Assembly (NCBI GenBank): GCA_000733355.1
Contig: JNVV01000105.1
Location: 12,441 to 46,111 of the forward strand
Source: Falciphora oryzae
Taxonomy: Eukaryota > Ascomycota > Sordariomycetes > Magnaporthales > Magnaporthaceae
DNA: 33,671 nucleotides
Reading direction: 5' to 3'
Made by a program: the position numbers and the translations under genes. Of this stretch, positions 21,438-31,387 are shown one piece after another; the stretch's first letter is position 1; every line of letters starts with the position of its first letter. A model generated the notes under the pieces. It had not been told where the DNA came from, did no database searches, and worked only from the letters and a program-made list of their open reading frames with translations.

Positions 21438-22407
21438 CTATTGTCCCTGCACGAAGGGTGGCATTTCCTTGTCCCACCAGACCAAAGCAGGTCCTCCCAG
21501 CAGCATCGGGAAGAGCTCCTTGACCTGTTGTTCATAGATCGCTTCGTTGGGTCCCATGAGAAATTTGGATGCGAGTTTCAAACGTGAAGCTGTCAGTATA
21601 CACCGTGTTTTTGCCGTCTGTCACGACGCCGATGTCATTGGGGTCTTGATGGAAGGGGTCGGAGACACCGATGTCTTCCCTCTTGAGCTTGATGGCAGAA
21701 GATTTGCCTCCTGCGCCTGGTGTCCCGGCGGTCTGCTGGCAAGACTGGTACTGCTGGGGCGGCTGCTGCTGACATGGCTGGTGATGGGGCTGCTAGTATG
21801 TGTTGAACAGAGAGACCTGGTGAGCAGCGAAGTTGGGGGTAGCTGAGTTCCGATTCAGCCACTGCTGGGCCTCCACTGGCTGATTGAGGTGCTGCAGGTT
21901 ACTCTGCTGTTGCTCAAACTGTGATTGCGCCTGTAGGCCAGCATTAGGGGTTTGTTCTTGTTGGGCCTGCCCGAGACTCGGGAAGGCGGCTACGGAGGCT
22001 GCCGGTCCCTGAAGCAACGCGTAAGCCATCTGGTAGTAGCAGCTGGCAGCCTCGCCTGCGGTCGTGGCAGGTGGCCGCTGAGGCGGCGCCTGAGCCGGAG
22101 GCAGCGGTGGCGGGGGCATTTGTTGCGTTCCAAAGTGCTGCCCAGCGCCATGGAACTGTGGCTGCGGTGGCGGGCCCGTTAACTCTGGGCCTTGCGCCGA
22201 AGCGGCCCGGGTTGCCGCAGGGGCTGTGGCCGGTTTCGCTAGCAGTTGCACCGGCGATGCTTCCACTGACGCAATAATCGCCTGGTCCTGCATGTAAAAA
22301 GCTAGCGAGCCATCGCGGGCCTTTCCCCACAGATCCATGAGAAAAACCCTGGGGCTATCGTGGACGGTTGCCGGCGGAGAACAGCCAGAACGTACCACTG
22401 CACTCAT
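21438..22407 (-). pseudogene. degenerate gag-like ORF of a fungal retroelement
   Basis: On the minus strand, a frame from about 22407 (alternative ATG at 22293) encodes a P/Q/A-rich head, as is usual for fungal gag proteins. It ends at a TAG near 21801. The same frame then continues as clear gag sequence: IKLKREDIGVSDP, NDIGVVTDGKNTVYTD and SFTFETRIQ. A frameshift follows, after which the next frame gives FLMGPNEAIYEQQ, then LLGGPALVWWDKE and a second stop at 21438-21440. In relatives this block reads DIG-F-P...DVVTVGK..VYRDV..F..R, then L.G.A..WW. No protease, reverse transcriptase or integrase frame and no long terminal repeat is visible. The first stop sits in a Q-rich run and could be CAG mutated to TAG, a C-to-T change at CpA as produced by RIP. 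The head is duplicated by the assembly repeat. Confidence 0.6.
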
Positions 22408-23259
22408 TGTGAACCATCGTAACGATCCAGCCACTGCCTCCCATTGGTGCTCACTTTTCGGCGCAACCGGGCCTTGCAAAAAATATAGGGAGGTAAATCA
22501 AGCAGCTGGGAAATGGTTTAAGCGCTGTTTGTAACATCTTCCGGCTTGCTCGATGCCCAGGCAAATTATGCAAATCACACTTAAAAGCTGGCGTGCGTAG
22601 GGGGTGCTCCGCGCTGCCCAACGAAACACGGTGCGGATGATCAGGAGTGACCCCTGGCCTACCAATCCACACAGTGTATACACTGTGATAGTCTCCAAGT
22701 GCAAAACCAAGCGCAAGATGCGACGTTCAGATTGCGCCTTTTTAAGCCCTGAAGGCGCCGGTAGCTTTTCACTGCTGGAAACATTAGTCCTGAAGAACGC
22801 TCTTTGTACCATGAACTACTAACTAATTCCATCCTGCAGTGTGGTTTTCAATAGTGCTCAGGTCAACTTGCTGATGGAGGTGTCTGCGTCGGCTTGCGAG
22901 TGTATTTGCCACTGTGGCTTGGTACGATATGCAACCGTCCAAGTTAGGAAACCGGCATTTAGGCCACCAGCAGCCAGCAGGAGATAACGGAGTTTTCACT
23001 GGTCAGCAGGGTGGCTTCCCGGACGGTGCTTTACTAGGAATGCTCCCTACTTATGGATACGCATGGAGAGTCGCTGTGCTACAGGTACGACTACTGAAGG
23101 CAGGGATATGGGTTCAGGTACGGTAATTGGATAATATGACTGTAATCAGAGGCAGGATACGGGTTGTTGTAAGGGTTGGCAAAAGGATGAAGTTTGTTTG
23201 CTTTATCCTATGCCCACGATATCCCCTAGGATCAAATAGTCTGGTAAGGTAATAAGCAG
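22081..23259. repeat. copy 1 of exact 1179-bp direct repeat at gap
   Basis: This block is identical to 23281-24459 at an offset of exactly 1200 bp, and it runs directly into the N gap. It carries the head of the gag relic and its upstream region. It is best explained as the unmerged end of a contig. Confidence 0.95.
22670..22687. promoter_or_regulatory. perfect 18-bp palindrome
   Basis: CACAGTGTATACACTGTG is its own reverse complement. It lies about 260 bp upstream of the gag relic's ATG. The second copy, at 23870-23887, is part of the assembly duplication. A dimeric transcription-factor site or a recombinase site is possible, but no function can be assigned. Confidence 0.5.
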
Positions 23260-23280
23260 NNNNNNNNNNNNNNNNNNNNN
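23260..23280. other. assembly gap, 21 N
   Basis: Twenty-one Ns separate two exact 1179-bp copies. The length is identical to the gap at 10438-10458, which suggests an assembler placeholder rather than a measured gap. Confidence 0.98.
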
Positions 23281-24459
23281 AGGCGGCGCCTGAGCCGGAG
23301 GCAGCGGTGGCGGGGGCATTTGTTGCGTTCCAAAGTGCTGCCCAGCGCCATGGAACTGTGGCTGCGGTGGCGGGCCCGTTAACTCTGGGCCTTGCGCCGA
23401 AGCGGCCCGGGTTGCCGCAGGGGCTGTGGCCGGTTTCGCTAGCAGTTGCACCGGCGATGCTTCCACTGACGCAATAATCGCCTGGTCCTGCATGTAAAAA
23501 GCTAGCGAGCCATCGCGGGCCTTTCCCCACAGATCCATGAGAAAAACCCTGGGGCTATCGTGGACGGTTGCCGGCGGAGAACAGCCAGAACGTACCACTG
23601 CACTCATTGTGAACCATCGTAACGATCCAGCCACTGCCTCCCATTGGTGCTCACTTTTCGGCGCAACCGGGCCTTGCAAAAAATATAGGGAGGTAAATCA
23701 AGCAGCTGGGAAATGGTTTAAGCGCTGTTTGTAACATCTTCCGGCTTGCTCGATGCCCAGGCAAATTATGCAAATCACACTTAAAAGCTGGCGTGCGTAG
23801 GGGGTGCTCCGCGCTGCCCAACGAAACACGGTGCGGATGATCAGGAGTGACCCCTGGCCTACCAATCCACACAGTGTATACACTGTGATAGTCTCCAAGT
23901 GCAAAACCAAGCGCAAGATGCGACGTTCAGATTGCGCCTTTTTAAGCCCTGAAGGCGCCGGTAGCTTTTCACTGCTGGAAACATTAGTCCTGAAGAACGC
24001 TCTTTGTACCATGAACTACTAACTAATTCCATCCTGCAGTGTGGTTTTCAATAGTGCTCAGGTCAACTTGCTGATGGAGGTGTCTGCGTCGGCTTGCGAG
24101 TGTATTTGCCACTGTGGCTTGGTACGATATGCAACCGTCCAAGTTAGGAAACCGGCATTTAGGCCACCAGCAGCCAGCAGGAGATAACGGAGTTTTCACT
24201 GGTCAGCAGGGTGGCTTCCCGGACGGTGCTTTACTAGGAATGCTCCCTACTTATGGATACGCATGGAGAGTCGCTGTGCTACAGGTACGACTACTGAAGG
24301 CAGGGATATGGGTTCAGGTACGGTAATTGGATAATATGACTGTAATCAGAGGCAGGATACGGGTTGTTGTAAGGGTTGGCAAAAGGATGAAGTTTGTTTG
24401 CTTTATCCTATGCCCACGATATCCCCTAGGATCAAATAGTCTGGTAAGGTAATAAGCAG
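23281..24459. repeat. copy 2 of exact 1179-bp direct repeat at gap
   Basis: This block is identical to 22081-23259 and starts right after the gap. The sequence becomes unique at 24460. All open frames in it repeat those of copy 1 and should not be counted twice. Confidence 0.95.
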
Positions 24460-25367
24460 TGATTTATCCCGGGAGAGGTGTACATCCGGCTCGGGCAGCG
24501 TAATAAACGAGGCTCACGCGATCGCTCAGATCTCAAGGCACGGGTGGTGCAGTATTACGGAGTCGATTCGGCCGACGTGGTACGCAACTGAGGGCGACTG
24601 GGCTCGCTGACTAGGAGAATAGCAGGTGGGCACGCGAGCCTTGGGCCGGAAGAGGGATGGAGATGGAACTGCCCCATGCCAGCGCCTAGGATCGTGTGCA
24701 TGGATTGCGCTCCCCAGACACAGCCTTGCAAATACTCCCCTGGATTGGCACCAGTTGCGCCGAGGGCTCTTCTCTTTCCACGGTGTAGTTGCCCGGCATG
24801 CCTCCAACACAGTGCGTGCATAGTGAAGAGAGGTCTCGCGACTCGCGAACGACCGCGTGCCGGAACCACCGCACGGGAGGAGAAGACGCGCGCTTTTGGA
24901 GCAGCGTTCGAAGTTGATCCCTGCGCGTCTGAAAGGCGTCCTACGCGTAAAGTCGCGGTTTAAGGATCCGCCAACGGCCGACGGAGTGGACAACTGTCAA
25001 TTAGTCTGCAGGTACTAACAAAAATCGGTCGCGTTTTCGATGCAGCCAAGTGCACGGTTGACCCAAGTCGCCGCTGACGCCTGTTAAATCCGCCCACATC
25101 CTCATGGTACCGCCCCGACCGTTACCTCCTGGCCACCATTAACTGGCCGAGAGCGACACCTAGGGTCGTGAGGGCTAATCCACCAAGACGAAAATTCAAT
25201 ACGTTAAAAATCCAGCAGAGCACCCCAGTGAAATTGCCACACGGAGCTGCCACCATCTAACATTAACTAAGCAATATTCTTTCAATTCTTAGGCCTTCCA
25301 TTTGCCACGTCTTAGGTATATAAGTAAGGGTAGGCAGTAGGTGGTGGGTGGGGAGGTGGTAAAGTCG
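24460..25367. other. intergenic, nothing recognised
   Basis: A 155-residue frame on the minus strand (24526-24993) has no domain and no typical codon bias. The rest presumably contains the 3' end of the HET-ankyrin transcript. Confidence 0.5.
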
Positions 25368-25490
25368 TTATCTGAGAAGCCTCGCGCCCAGCTGCTGCGC
25401 CAGCAGCCTCGCGACCGCCTCGTGCCCGTACTGCGCGGTCAGGTGCAGCGGCGTCCACCCGCCCGCGCTTTTCGCCTCCTTGCGCGCTGC
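25368..25490 (-). pseudogene. out-of-frame seventh ankyrin repeat of the HET gene
   Basis: This is the continuation of the ankyrin array in a different frame (KEAKSAGGWTPLHL, then QYGHEAVARLLAQ), ending in a stop at 25368. Compared with sister repeats, the linker between LLAE and KEAK is 8 nt instead of 12. That net loss of 4 nt accounts for the shift. Confidence 0.75.
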
Positions 25491-26062
25491 TCCGCCAGCA
25501 GCCTCGCGACGGCCTCGTGCCCGTATTGCGCGGCCAGGTGCGGCGGCGCCCACCCGTCGCGGTTTTTCGCCTCCTTATCGGCGCCCAGCCGCGCCGCCAG
25601 CAGCCTCGTAACGGCCTCGTGCCCGTACTGCGCGGCCAGGTGCAGCGGCGTGCACCCGGCGTTGCTTTTCGCCTCCTTATCGGCGCCCAGCTCCGCCAGC
25701 AGCCTCGCGACCGGCTCGTGCCCGTTCCCCGCGGCAAAGTGCAGCGGCGTGCACCCGTCGCGGTTTTTCGCCTCCTTATCGGCGCCTAACTGCGCCAGCA
25801 ACCTCGCGACCGGCTCGTGCCCGTTCCCCGCGGCAAAGTTCAGCGGCGTCCGGCCGATAGAGTCATTTGTTTCGATAGTCGCGCCTTTGTCAAGCAGTAG
25901 CTTCACGACGGCCTCGTCCCCGTTCCCTGCGGCCCACGACAGCGGCGTCCGAAGGTATTCACTGTCCTTTGTCTCGATAGCGGCGCCTTTGTCGAGCAGT
26001 AGCTTCACGACGGCCTGGTGCCCGTTCTTTGCGGCCCACAACAGCGGTGTTTGGTCGTTAAA
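25368..26062 (-). repeat. ankyrin-coding tandem repeats, about 99-102 nt
   Basis: About seven tandem units of 33-34 codons lie here, with the four 3'-most units especially similar to one another. The pattern suggests recent unit duplication or gene conversion, and such arrays also assemble poorly from short reads. Confidence 0.85.
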
Positions 26063-27916
26063 GCTCTTGGCGTCATTGGCAGCGCCAATAACTAGATCGT
26101 GGATCATCTCCAATGTCTCCCGATCCGCCTCTATCCAAGCGCTGTGATCCGGATGATCGTCTATGCTTCTTAATGCCGCCCCATACACCTCGACCGCTTT
26201 CCGGAGATTTTCCCCAGCGTCTTCGTATCTTTCCATCCCATTCAATAACACCCCGAAATTCCACAATCTGGTAGCTTTGTCCAGATAATCTTGCAGCTCT
26301 GTCCACGGCCGCTGGGGCCCGCTTGGCCTGCTTATGAAAGATTTATAATTTCGATTTTGTAGCTCGTGTTGAGATGCGTCCCAGTCCCAGATAAGTACGA
26401 AATCGATTGGAGATGTGATCGGTCGTAAACGGTCCGGCGATTCGCTATCTGTTACTGTCAGGGGAGCTGCAATTATAATAATTGCCGAATAGCAGTTGCG
26501 CGGCCTGACGATGGTAGGCTTCGATGCTCCTTGCAAAAGACAAACGGCATCCCCTTTAAGAATAGGTTGTGCCGAGTGCAGCAGGGTGATCTCTTCCGGG
26601 GATGTGTCGAAAGAGCCAAGGCTGTTCTTCCAAAGAATGCGTATGCTTTGCTCATCGCCTCGAGGATTAACCGAGTCTACTTTGCCAAGGATGTGGCCTT
26701 TGCCCCAAACCACCGCCATGGCCCGCTCATTCCACGTATCCACAAACATCTGGTCGGACAGGGAGAACCAGACAAGTTTTCGAAAGACCTCTGCCCATGA
26801 CGTCGTATAGTCGGCTGATAACCCTGCCGTCTTAGGGTCATCAGAGCTCATACCGAGCAAGGCGTAAACCCTATCGAGAGGGTTCGCAGCCTTGTGGCTG
26901 TGGAACATATCAACCAGCTCACTGAGAGGACGGATGTTGAGAGAGAATAAGCTTGGCAGGCTTTTTTCAAGCAGACTCGATTCGTACTGAGGCCTGGAGA
27001 CTGCGTCTCGTATAAGACGGGTTATCGGAGGGATCGGATTCCCTAGAGCTAGGTGCGTGTCGGGGGATAGCTTCGATAGGCCTAGGCCTGAGCAGAATGT
27101 ATATCCATCAACTGCCGAAGAACCACACTTGATCAGGACATATCGGGCTGCGGCAACCTCTTGAAGAACCTAAGTCGATCTATCAGTAAACTCGTAACCA
27201 ATTGCTCATTGTCTGCCACGTACCCAGATGCGTTGAAACCATGGCCGTTTAAGTAGAGCGAGGATTGCTTGCTGGGTCGGCTCGTCGATGGTGGGAGGTG
27301 CGCGTCGTCCCCCGGCGACTCCGCGTAGTGCCTCAAACGCTTGGTCGCTATCATTTGCCGCCTTTCCGAGCCAGACGATAACGCGGCTAGCGTTGGCGTA
27401 AATCTTGGCCATGGACTGAACCTGCTGTCCCTTTTCGCCATCGTCTTCCTGGTTGATGCAGACAGCATCTATCCAGATGACGCGTTCGAGGAGGCGATCT
27501 CGAACATATGACAACGCTTCGTGAAGGTTTGCCGTAACGAGCAAGCAATGATTGTCTCCGGTGGATGGAGTGGCAGAAGAACCCCCACTTTTGTCGTCTG
27601 ACTGGACGTAGATGTGTTGCTTGTTTTCCTCAGAACCCCATACATACGACAAAGCCTCGTATAGATGTATCCCTTGGCCCGGTTCCTGCAGGGGATACTC
27701 GAAGAGCTGGCATCGTATAGGCGCCTCCTTGTCTTTGTGCGGCATGAGGCGAAGCAAACGAATGCTACCATGCTCCGACAGAGGAGAGTAGCAGTATGCG
27801 TTTCCAAGGCTGCCGGAGGCTCGATTCCTGGAGTCGTCTGGGGGGGAGGCGCCGCTGGCCCTCGAGGTCGCCCTGTCGAACTTGGGCCCGGGCTCCGATC
27901 GCACAGACGCTGCCAT
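25439..27916 (-). CDS. HET-domain protein with C-terminal ankyrin repeats, 2 exons
   Basis: Exons are 27916-27224 and 27169-25439, giving 807 residues. The 54-nt intron (GTACGT...CTGAT...TTAG) restores the family sequence IWVLQEVAAARYV. The HET domain (about 86-250) shows LYEALSYVWG, IWIDAVCINQ, RVIVWLG and RPWFQRIW. A middle region with DRVYALLGMSSDD and DAVCLLQGASKPTIVRP is typical of this HET family. Six ankyrin repeats (about 602-790; TPLHLAAQYGHEAV type) follow, several nearly identical at the DNA level. HET proteins trigger incompatibility cell death when non-self signals are sensed, and ankyrin repeats would be the ligand-sensing part. The last repeat is frameshifted near 25490: the annotated frame ends at 25439 in a basic tail, while another frame continues a perfect ankyrin unit to 25368. 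A real mutation or a base-call error in GC-rich repeats would both explain it. Confidence 0.88.
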
Positions 27917-28499
27917 GATTGATGCAAGGGACAAGGTGGCTTGCGTATCTCCCTATACCGTAGGTCTTCGTCTGAAACAGCAAGGACGACTTTAATGTGA
28001 GTAATTGGGGCTTTGCAGGCGGTTGCCGCGGTGCTATTTTCGCGAGGCTCAACGATTGTATCGAAGCTTGAAGTTGGTTGTTGCTGCAGTCACTCTGAAT
28101 CCTGGTATGTTCCCCACGCGTTGGGCTTTGCTGGGTTTGCCTAACCGGCTGGCGCCAAGGACGCAGCCTGCCTCACTCCTGGGCCACACGCAAAGCGGCC
28201 GATTTGGAACCTGACTTCGACCCCGCACAAGTAAGGCTGCAAGTCAATCGGAGAAACTTGATTGGCGAAGATGCTGAGATAGCTAAGCCTGCATTTCAAC
28301 GTGGCTCACGCTAGCACGGCTATCCCTTCCACCCTAGTGCTCGACAGACCAAAGCGACCCAGAGGAAGGTGTCGCTCGCGTGGGACGATAAATGGGCTAG
28401 AACGGCGGCAGTTGTTTCGGCGTCATATCGTTGTCTTGCGGCGAGGCGGTACCTCCCCGCGGATGTATCTGCGAACAGCAGTGGAGACGGACGCCGTGT
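27917..28499. other. intergenic upstream of the HET gene
   Basis: It should contain the HET gene's promoter. In frame with its ATG there is a TAG at 27953-27955, so no longer first exon is contiguous. Nothing else is recognised. Confidence 0.5.
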
Positions 28500-28845
28500 T
28501 TAACTCGAGGCTCAGCGGCACTTTTTCGCAAGGCCTGGTCCAAGACCGCCGTGCGATCCCCCGTGAGCCCCGAGGTGCCCCTGCCGCTCCTGCGGATCCG
28601 CGGCTGCCGCCTCGTCGAGCTGAGCGAGCGCAACTCGTCTGTCATGCGGTCTCGGAGATCGAGGAGCACGCCGGCCACGATCCCATCATCAAGGCCTTCG
28701 GCATGTCCGCCAATAATACCGCCCACGACGTCCTCGTCTCGGGTAAGATTGCCCCCGTCCCCGAGGGCTCATTCGCGGCCAACCCCGCGATCGAAGCGGC
28801 CCGGTCAGGGGCAGTGATCCTTCAGCCCGACGTACTTTCAGGTTC
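28500..28845 (+). pseudogene. frameshifted fragment resembling the C-terminus of a fungal K+/H+ antiporter (Kha1-like)
   Basis: Two adjacent frames with strongly GC3-rich codons make one coherent sequence. The first gives LLRIRGCRLVELSERNSSVM up to about 28641. After a shift of one base (or two), the second gives EIEEHAGHDPIIKAFGM, then DVLVSGKIAPVPEGSFA up to about 28830. From memory of the family, the cytosolic tail of Kha1-like CPA2 antiporters has the same order (RLLELTERTSSVM, then DP-V-NAF, then V-VSG-V-VVPE-S-A). No membrane-spanning part is present upstream, so this is a gene fragment and not a working transporter. A GTAAGA at 28743 could be a splice donor, but no matching intron helps. 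Confidence 0.45.
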
Positions 28846-29792
28846 GTCAACCTATCTGCCGGCATCTCCGCCGTTATTATATAAGCCGACTCGATCTTGC
28901 CGTCGTAATACGCCTCGCTAAACCACAAGTTTTTATATCCACGCGTTTCAGGTTGGTTAATACGCGCTTATTTAACATCATCGCCAAACGGATGGTTTGC
29001 AAGCTGGTGCGTCGGCCTTATAAATGGGGTCACGCAAAGCTAAAGCGACCACGTCCACCAGGTCGGTTTCGGTGGATGTCCCAAGGGTCAGAGAAAGCGT
29101 GAATGCGAAGGCTGCGGGTGGTACTTGCGGGCCAAAAAAAGTTACGTATGGGTTAGCCGTTCATTGCTCGGCAGGGGTTTCCTGGCGCCGTCGCCGCATT
29201 GGCTCAAAATTAGCAGCCTGCAGCAGCAGCGTGCAACGGGCACTTAGCGCTAGCAACACAACACGCACTGGTGGCCCCGGCTGGCTATTGTATTAACTGA
29301 CTGGGCTTGGACTTCCGAAACCCCAGGCCTTCTGGGGCACAGTTCAAGGAGCGCGCTGACAACGCTGAGCTGGTGGATTTCCTCGAGCAGCAAGGGCACA
29401 CTTTATATTTAAAGGAGCAGTCAGGAGGACGGGCAAACTCCTCCACATCCTGTCAATGCGATGCTGCTTTATCGGATCTGCGCGGGAAGGCGACCGAATG
29501 CTGGTGGTGTGTGCCGGGCTCTGGAAGCTGCCGCGTCGCAGCGGCAAGGCGAGTGTGTCGCCTCGCCTTGTGGCCTCGCCTGTTGTGTTGCAGCTCCAGA
29601 GCTTGGTTTGCTGGGAGGCCGCGGCCAAGGACCAACCCCGGGCTAGGGCAAGCGGGTACCGATCGAACTAGACCGGCCCGGGCGGATGCCCCTAAGGTAG
29701 TGGTGGTAGTGGGCGCGTAGACGGGCTGGGCCAAATGGAGGGCAGGCAACGAGAGGCGGGATCCCACAGGACGCTGCTCCGCGCGTAAAGAC

Positions 29793-29839
29793 CATGGAAA
29801 GGGGCATGGAGAGGGGCATGGAGAGGGGCATGGAAGAGG
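29793..29839 (+). repeat. 12-bp minisatellite, about 3.9 units
   Basis: CATGGAGAGGGG is repeated in tandem, with one unit CATGGAAAGGGG and a degenerate last unit. It is intergenic and a candidate length polymorphism. Confidence 0.9.
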
Positions 29840-30362
29840 CATCGAGCAGGGTTTACGTGTGGAGGATCCAGGTACCCGCGAGAATCCGGGCCTGAAAGGC
29901 CGGCGACATCACCATCGCTCGCCGCGACGGAAATGCGCGTCGCTTGCCGAAAAATCGTATGCACCTACAGGTAGAAGAAGGACTCTGCTGGGGCTCACGC
30001 GTGTGCACTGTCGGAGCTGAATTTGGCCGCCTACCTTCCCGAACCCCCGCGGGGTGCGGAGCCTCGGCCCCGCCCTTCCAGAAGGCCCAAAATTGAGGCC
30101 GAGCAGGCCACAAACCCCATTGAACTTCTGGGGCAGACGAAAACTGGGGCCGTGTCTCTTGACGAGAGGTCGCCCTTCTATCACGACCACGAAGTACCCC
30201 GCTGTACTGTCGGGTATCCTTGTTTACGGCGGAAACTAATGCGGAGTGTGACGGCCGGCGCCAAAGTAACGGCGACTCGTGTAACTGGCCTCGAGATGTC
30301 GAGACGGATGCGCCTGCACACAACGGAGGCGGTGCTGAACGAAGCGCCTGGACTCATGCTGT

Positions 30363-30470
30363 GAGTACTAGGGTTTTTTTTTTTTTTTTTTTTTTCGAGT
30401 ACTACCTGCATTTCTGTGCGGCAGGTTCATTGGCTGCGGGGTATTCTAACGATCCTGCACCGGAGTACTA
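30363..30470 (+). repeat. T22 run with three GAGTACTA copies
   Basis: The T run covers 30374-30395. GAGTACTA occurs at 30363-30370, at 30397-30404 and again at about 30463-30470. The arrangement could be a target-site duplication around a short retroposed insert on the minus strand, or simple repeat slippage. Confidence 0.7.
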
Positions 30471-30608
30471 AACCGCCGTCGATCCGGGTCGCAGCCTAGA
30501 CTACATCCAGCGTAGTCAGCATCAAATGGCCAATCACCGGCTTTAGTAATCGATGGTGTCATATTAGGTACTGATGGCGTTCCTTTTCATCCAATATTCT
30601 ACGGTTAC

Positions 30609-30617
30609 CTATATAAC
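30609..30617 (+). promoter_or_regulatory. TATA box of the histidine-phosphatase gene
   Basis: CTATATAAC lies about 95-100 bp upstream of the ATG at 30711, a normal distance for a fungal promoter with a short leader. Confidence 0.5.
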
Positions 30618-30710
30618 AACGCTATCAACACATCGTAGCACCGATGGCATGAAAACAATCCACAAACCAATTCACCCTTGTGGATTTACAAGAATCTGCA
30701 AAGAAGAGCC

Positions 30711-31349
30711 ATGTCTTCAGTCATCTACCTCGTCCGCCACGCCGAGTCGGAGCACAACATCTCAAAAGACTACACGCAACGAGATCCACCTCTCACTGCT
30801 ACCGGTTTGGCCCAGGCATCGACTCTGACTGAAAATTTCCCCGACATAGCCTCAATCGCCGTCGTGCTCACGTCTCCACTTGCACGCACGCTGCAAACTA
30901 CCACCGCCGGCTTCCCTCAAATTTTCCGCAAAGATGCAGCAGGCGGCGTCCAGCTCATTGTCGACCCCGACCTTCAGGAGCGCAGTGACCTTCCTTGTGA
31001 CACCGGATCTGGACTCGCTGAACTGAATAAGGCCTTTCCGGGTCTCGATTTTGGGGACTTGGAGCATGAATGGTTCGTCAAAGAGGGGTTGTACGCCACG
31101 GATGATGCTGCGGTCGTTAAACGAGCGCAACGATTCCGCGAGAGATTGCGGGAGATTATCGCTTCACTCGAGAAGGATAGAAAAGAGGATGCCGAAAGGC
31201 GAAGGATGAATGTGGTTGTTGTCACTCATGGTGTGTTTATGAAATTCTTGGCTGAGGACGACGCGATTGACCTCCCCAAGGCGGGCTGGAAAGCCTTCAG
31301 GATGGGCAGTAGGGAGGGCGGAAGTGCTGTACTTGTTCCCCTGGAGTGA
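30711..31349 (+). CDS. phosphoglycerate mutase-like histidine phosphatase
   Basis: This intronless gene encodes 212 residues. The frame is open upstream to a GTG at 30678, but the ATG at 30711 puts the catalytic motif at its usual distance from the N-terminus. The signature is LVRHAESEHN, with R9 and the phospho-accepting H10. R59 (SPLARTLQTT), E90 (DPDLQERSDL) and H173 (VVTHGVFMKFL) complete the pocket, so the enzyme should be active. Fungal members of this branch are usually uncharacterised broad-specificity phosphatases, not glycolytic mutases, and the substrate cannot be told from sequence. The gene converges with the chromate transporter: the two stop codons are 38 bp apart, so their 3' UTRs probably overlap. 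Confidence 0.9.
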   Translation: MSSVIYLVRHAESEHNISKDYTQRDPPLTATGLAQASTLTENFPDIASIAVVLTSPLARTLQTTTAGFPQIFRKDAAGGVQLIVDPDLQERSDLPCDTGSGLAELNKAFPGLDFGDLEHEWFVKEGLYATDDAAVVKRAQRFRERLREIIASLEKDRKEDAERRRMNVVVVTHGVFMKFLAEDDAIDLPKAGWKAFRMGSREGGSAVLVPLE

Positions 31350-31387
31350 AGTTAAAGTCGAGAAACTATCGTCCATCTCGCATCAAA

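Larger units (their letters stand above)
28846..30608. other. intergenic; minisatellite, hairpin and T-run
   Basis: No complete gene is supported. The frame at about 29310-29450 (+), with ERADNAELVDFLEQQG, looks protein-like but is isolated. Structured elements are a 9-bp hairpin at 29545-29570 (CAAGGCGAG/CTCGCCTTG), a 12-bp minisatellite and a T22 run. Confidence 0.45.

Noticed and set aside
22081..24459. True tandem duplication of the gag head region
   Set aside because: Perfect identity, boundaries at the Ns and an identical 21-N gap at another place all favour unmerged contigs.
24526..24993. 155-residue minus-strand frame
   Set aside because: It is Arg/Ser/Pro-rich without domain or bias, and overlapping frames on the other strand look similar.
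30023..30364. 113-residue + frame before the T-run
   Set aside because: It has no domain, and long frames also exist on the other strand. It is probably non-coding.
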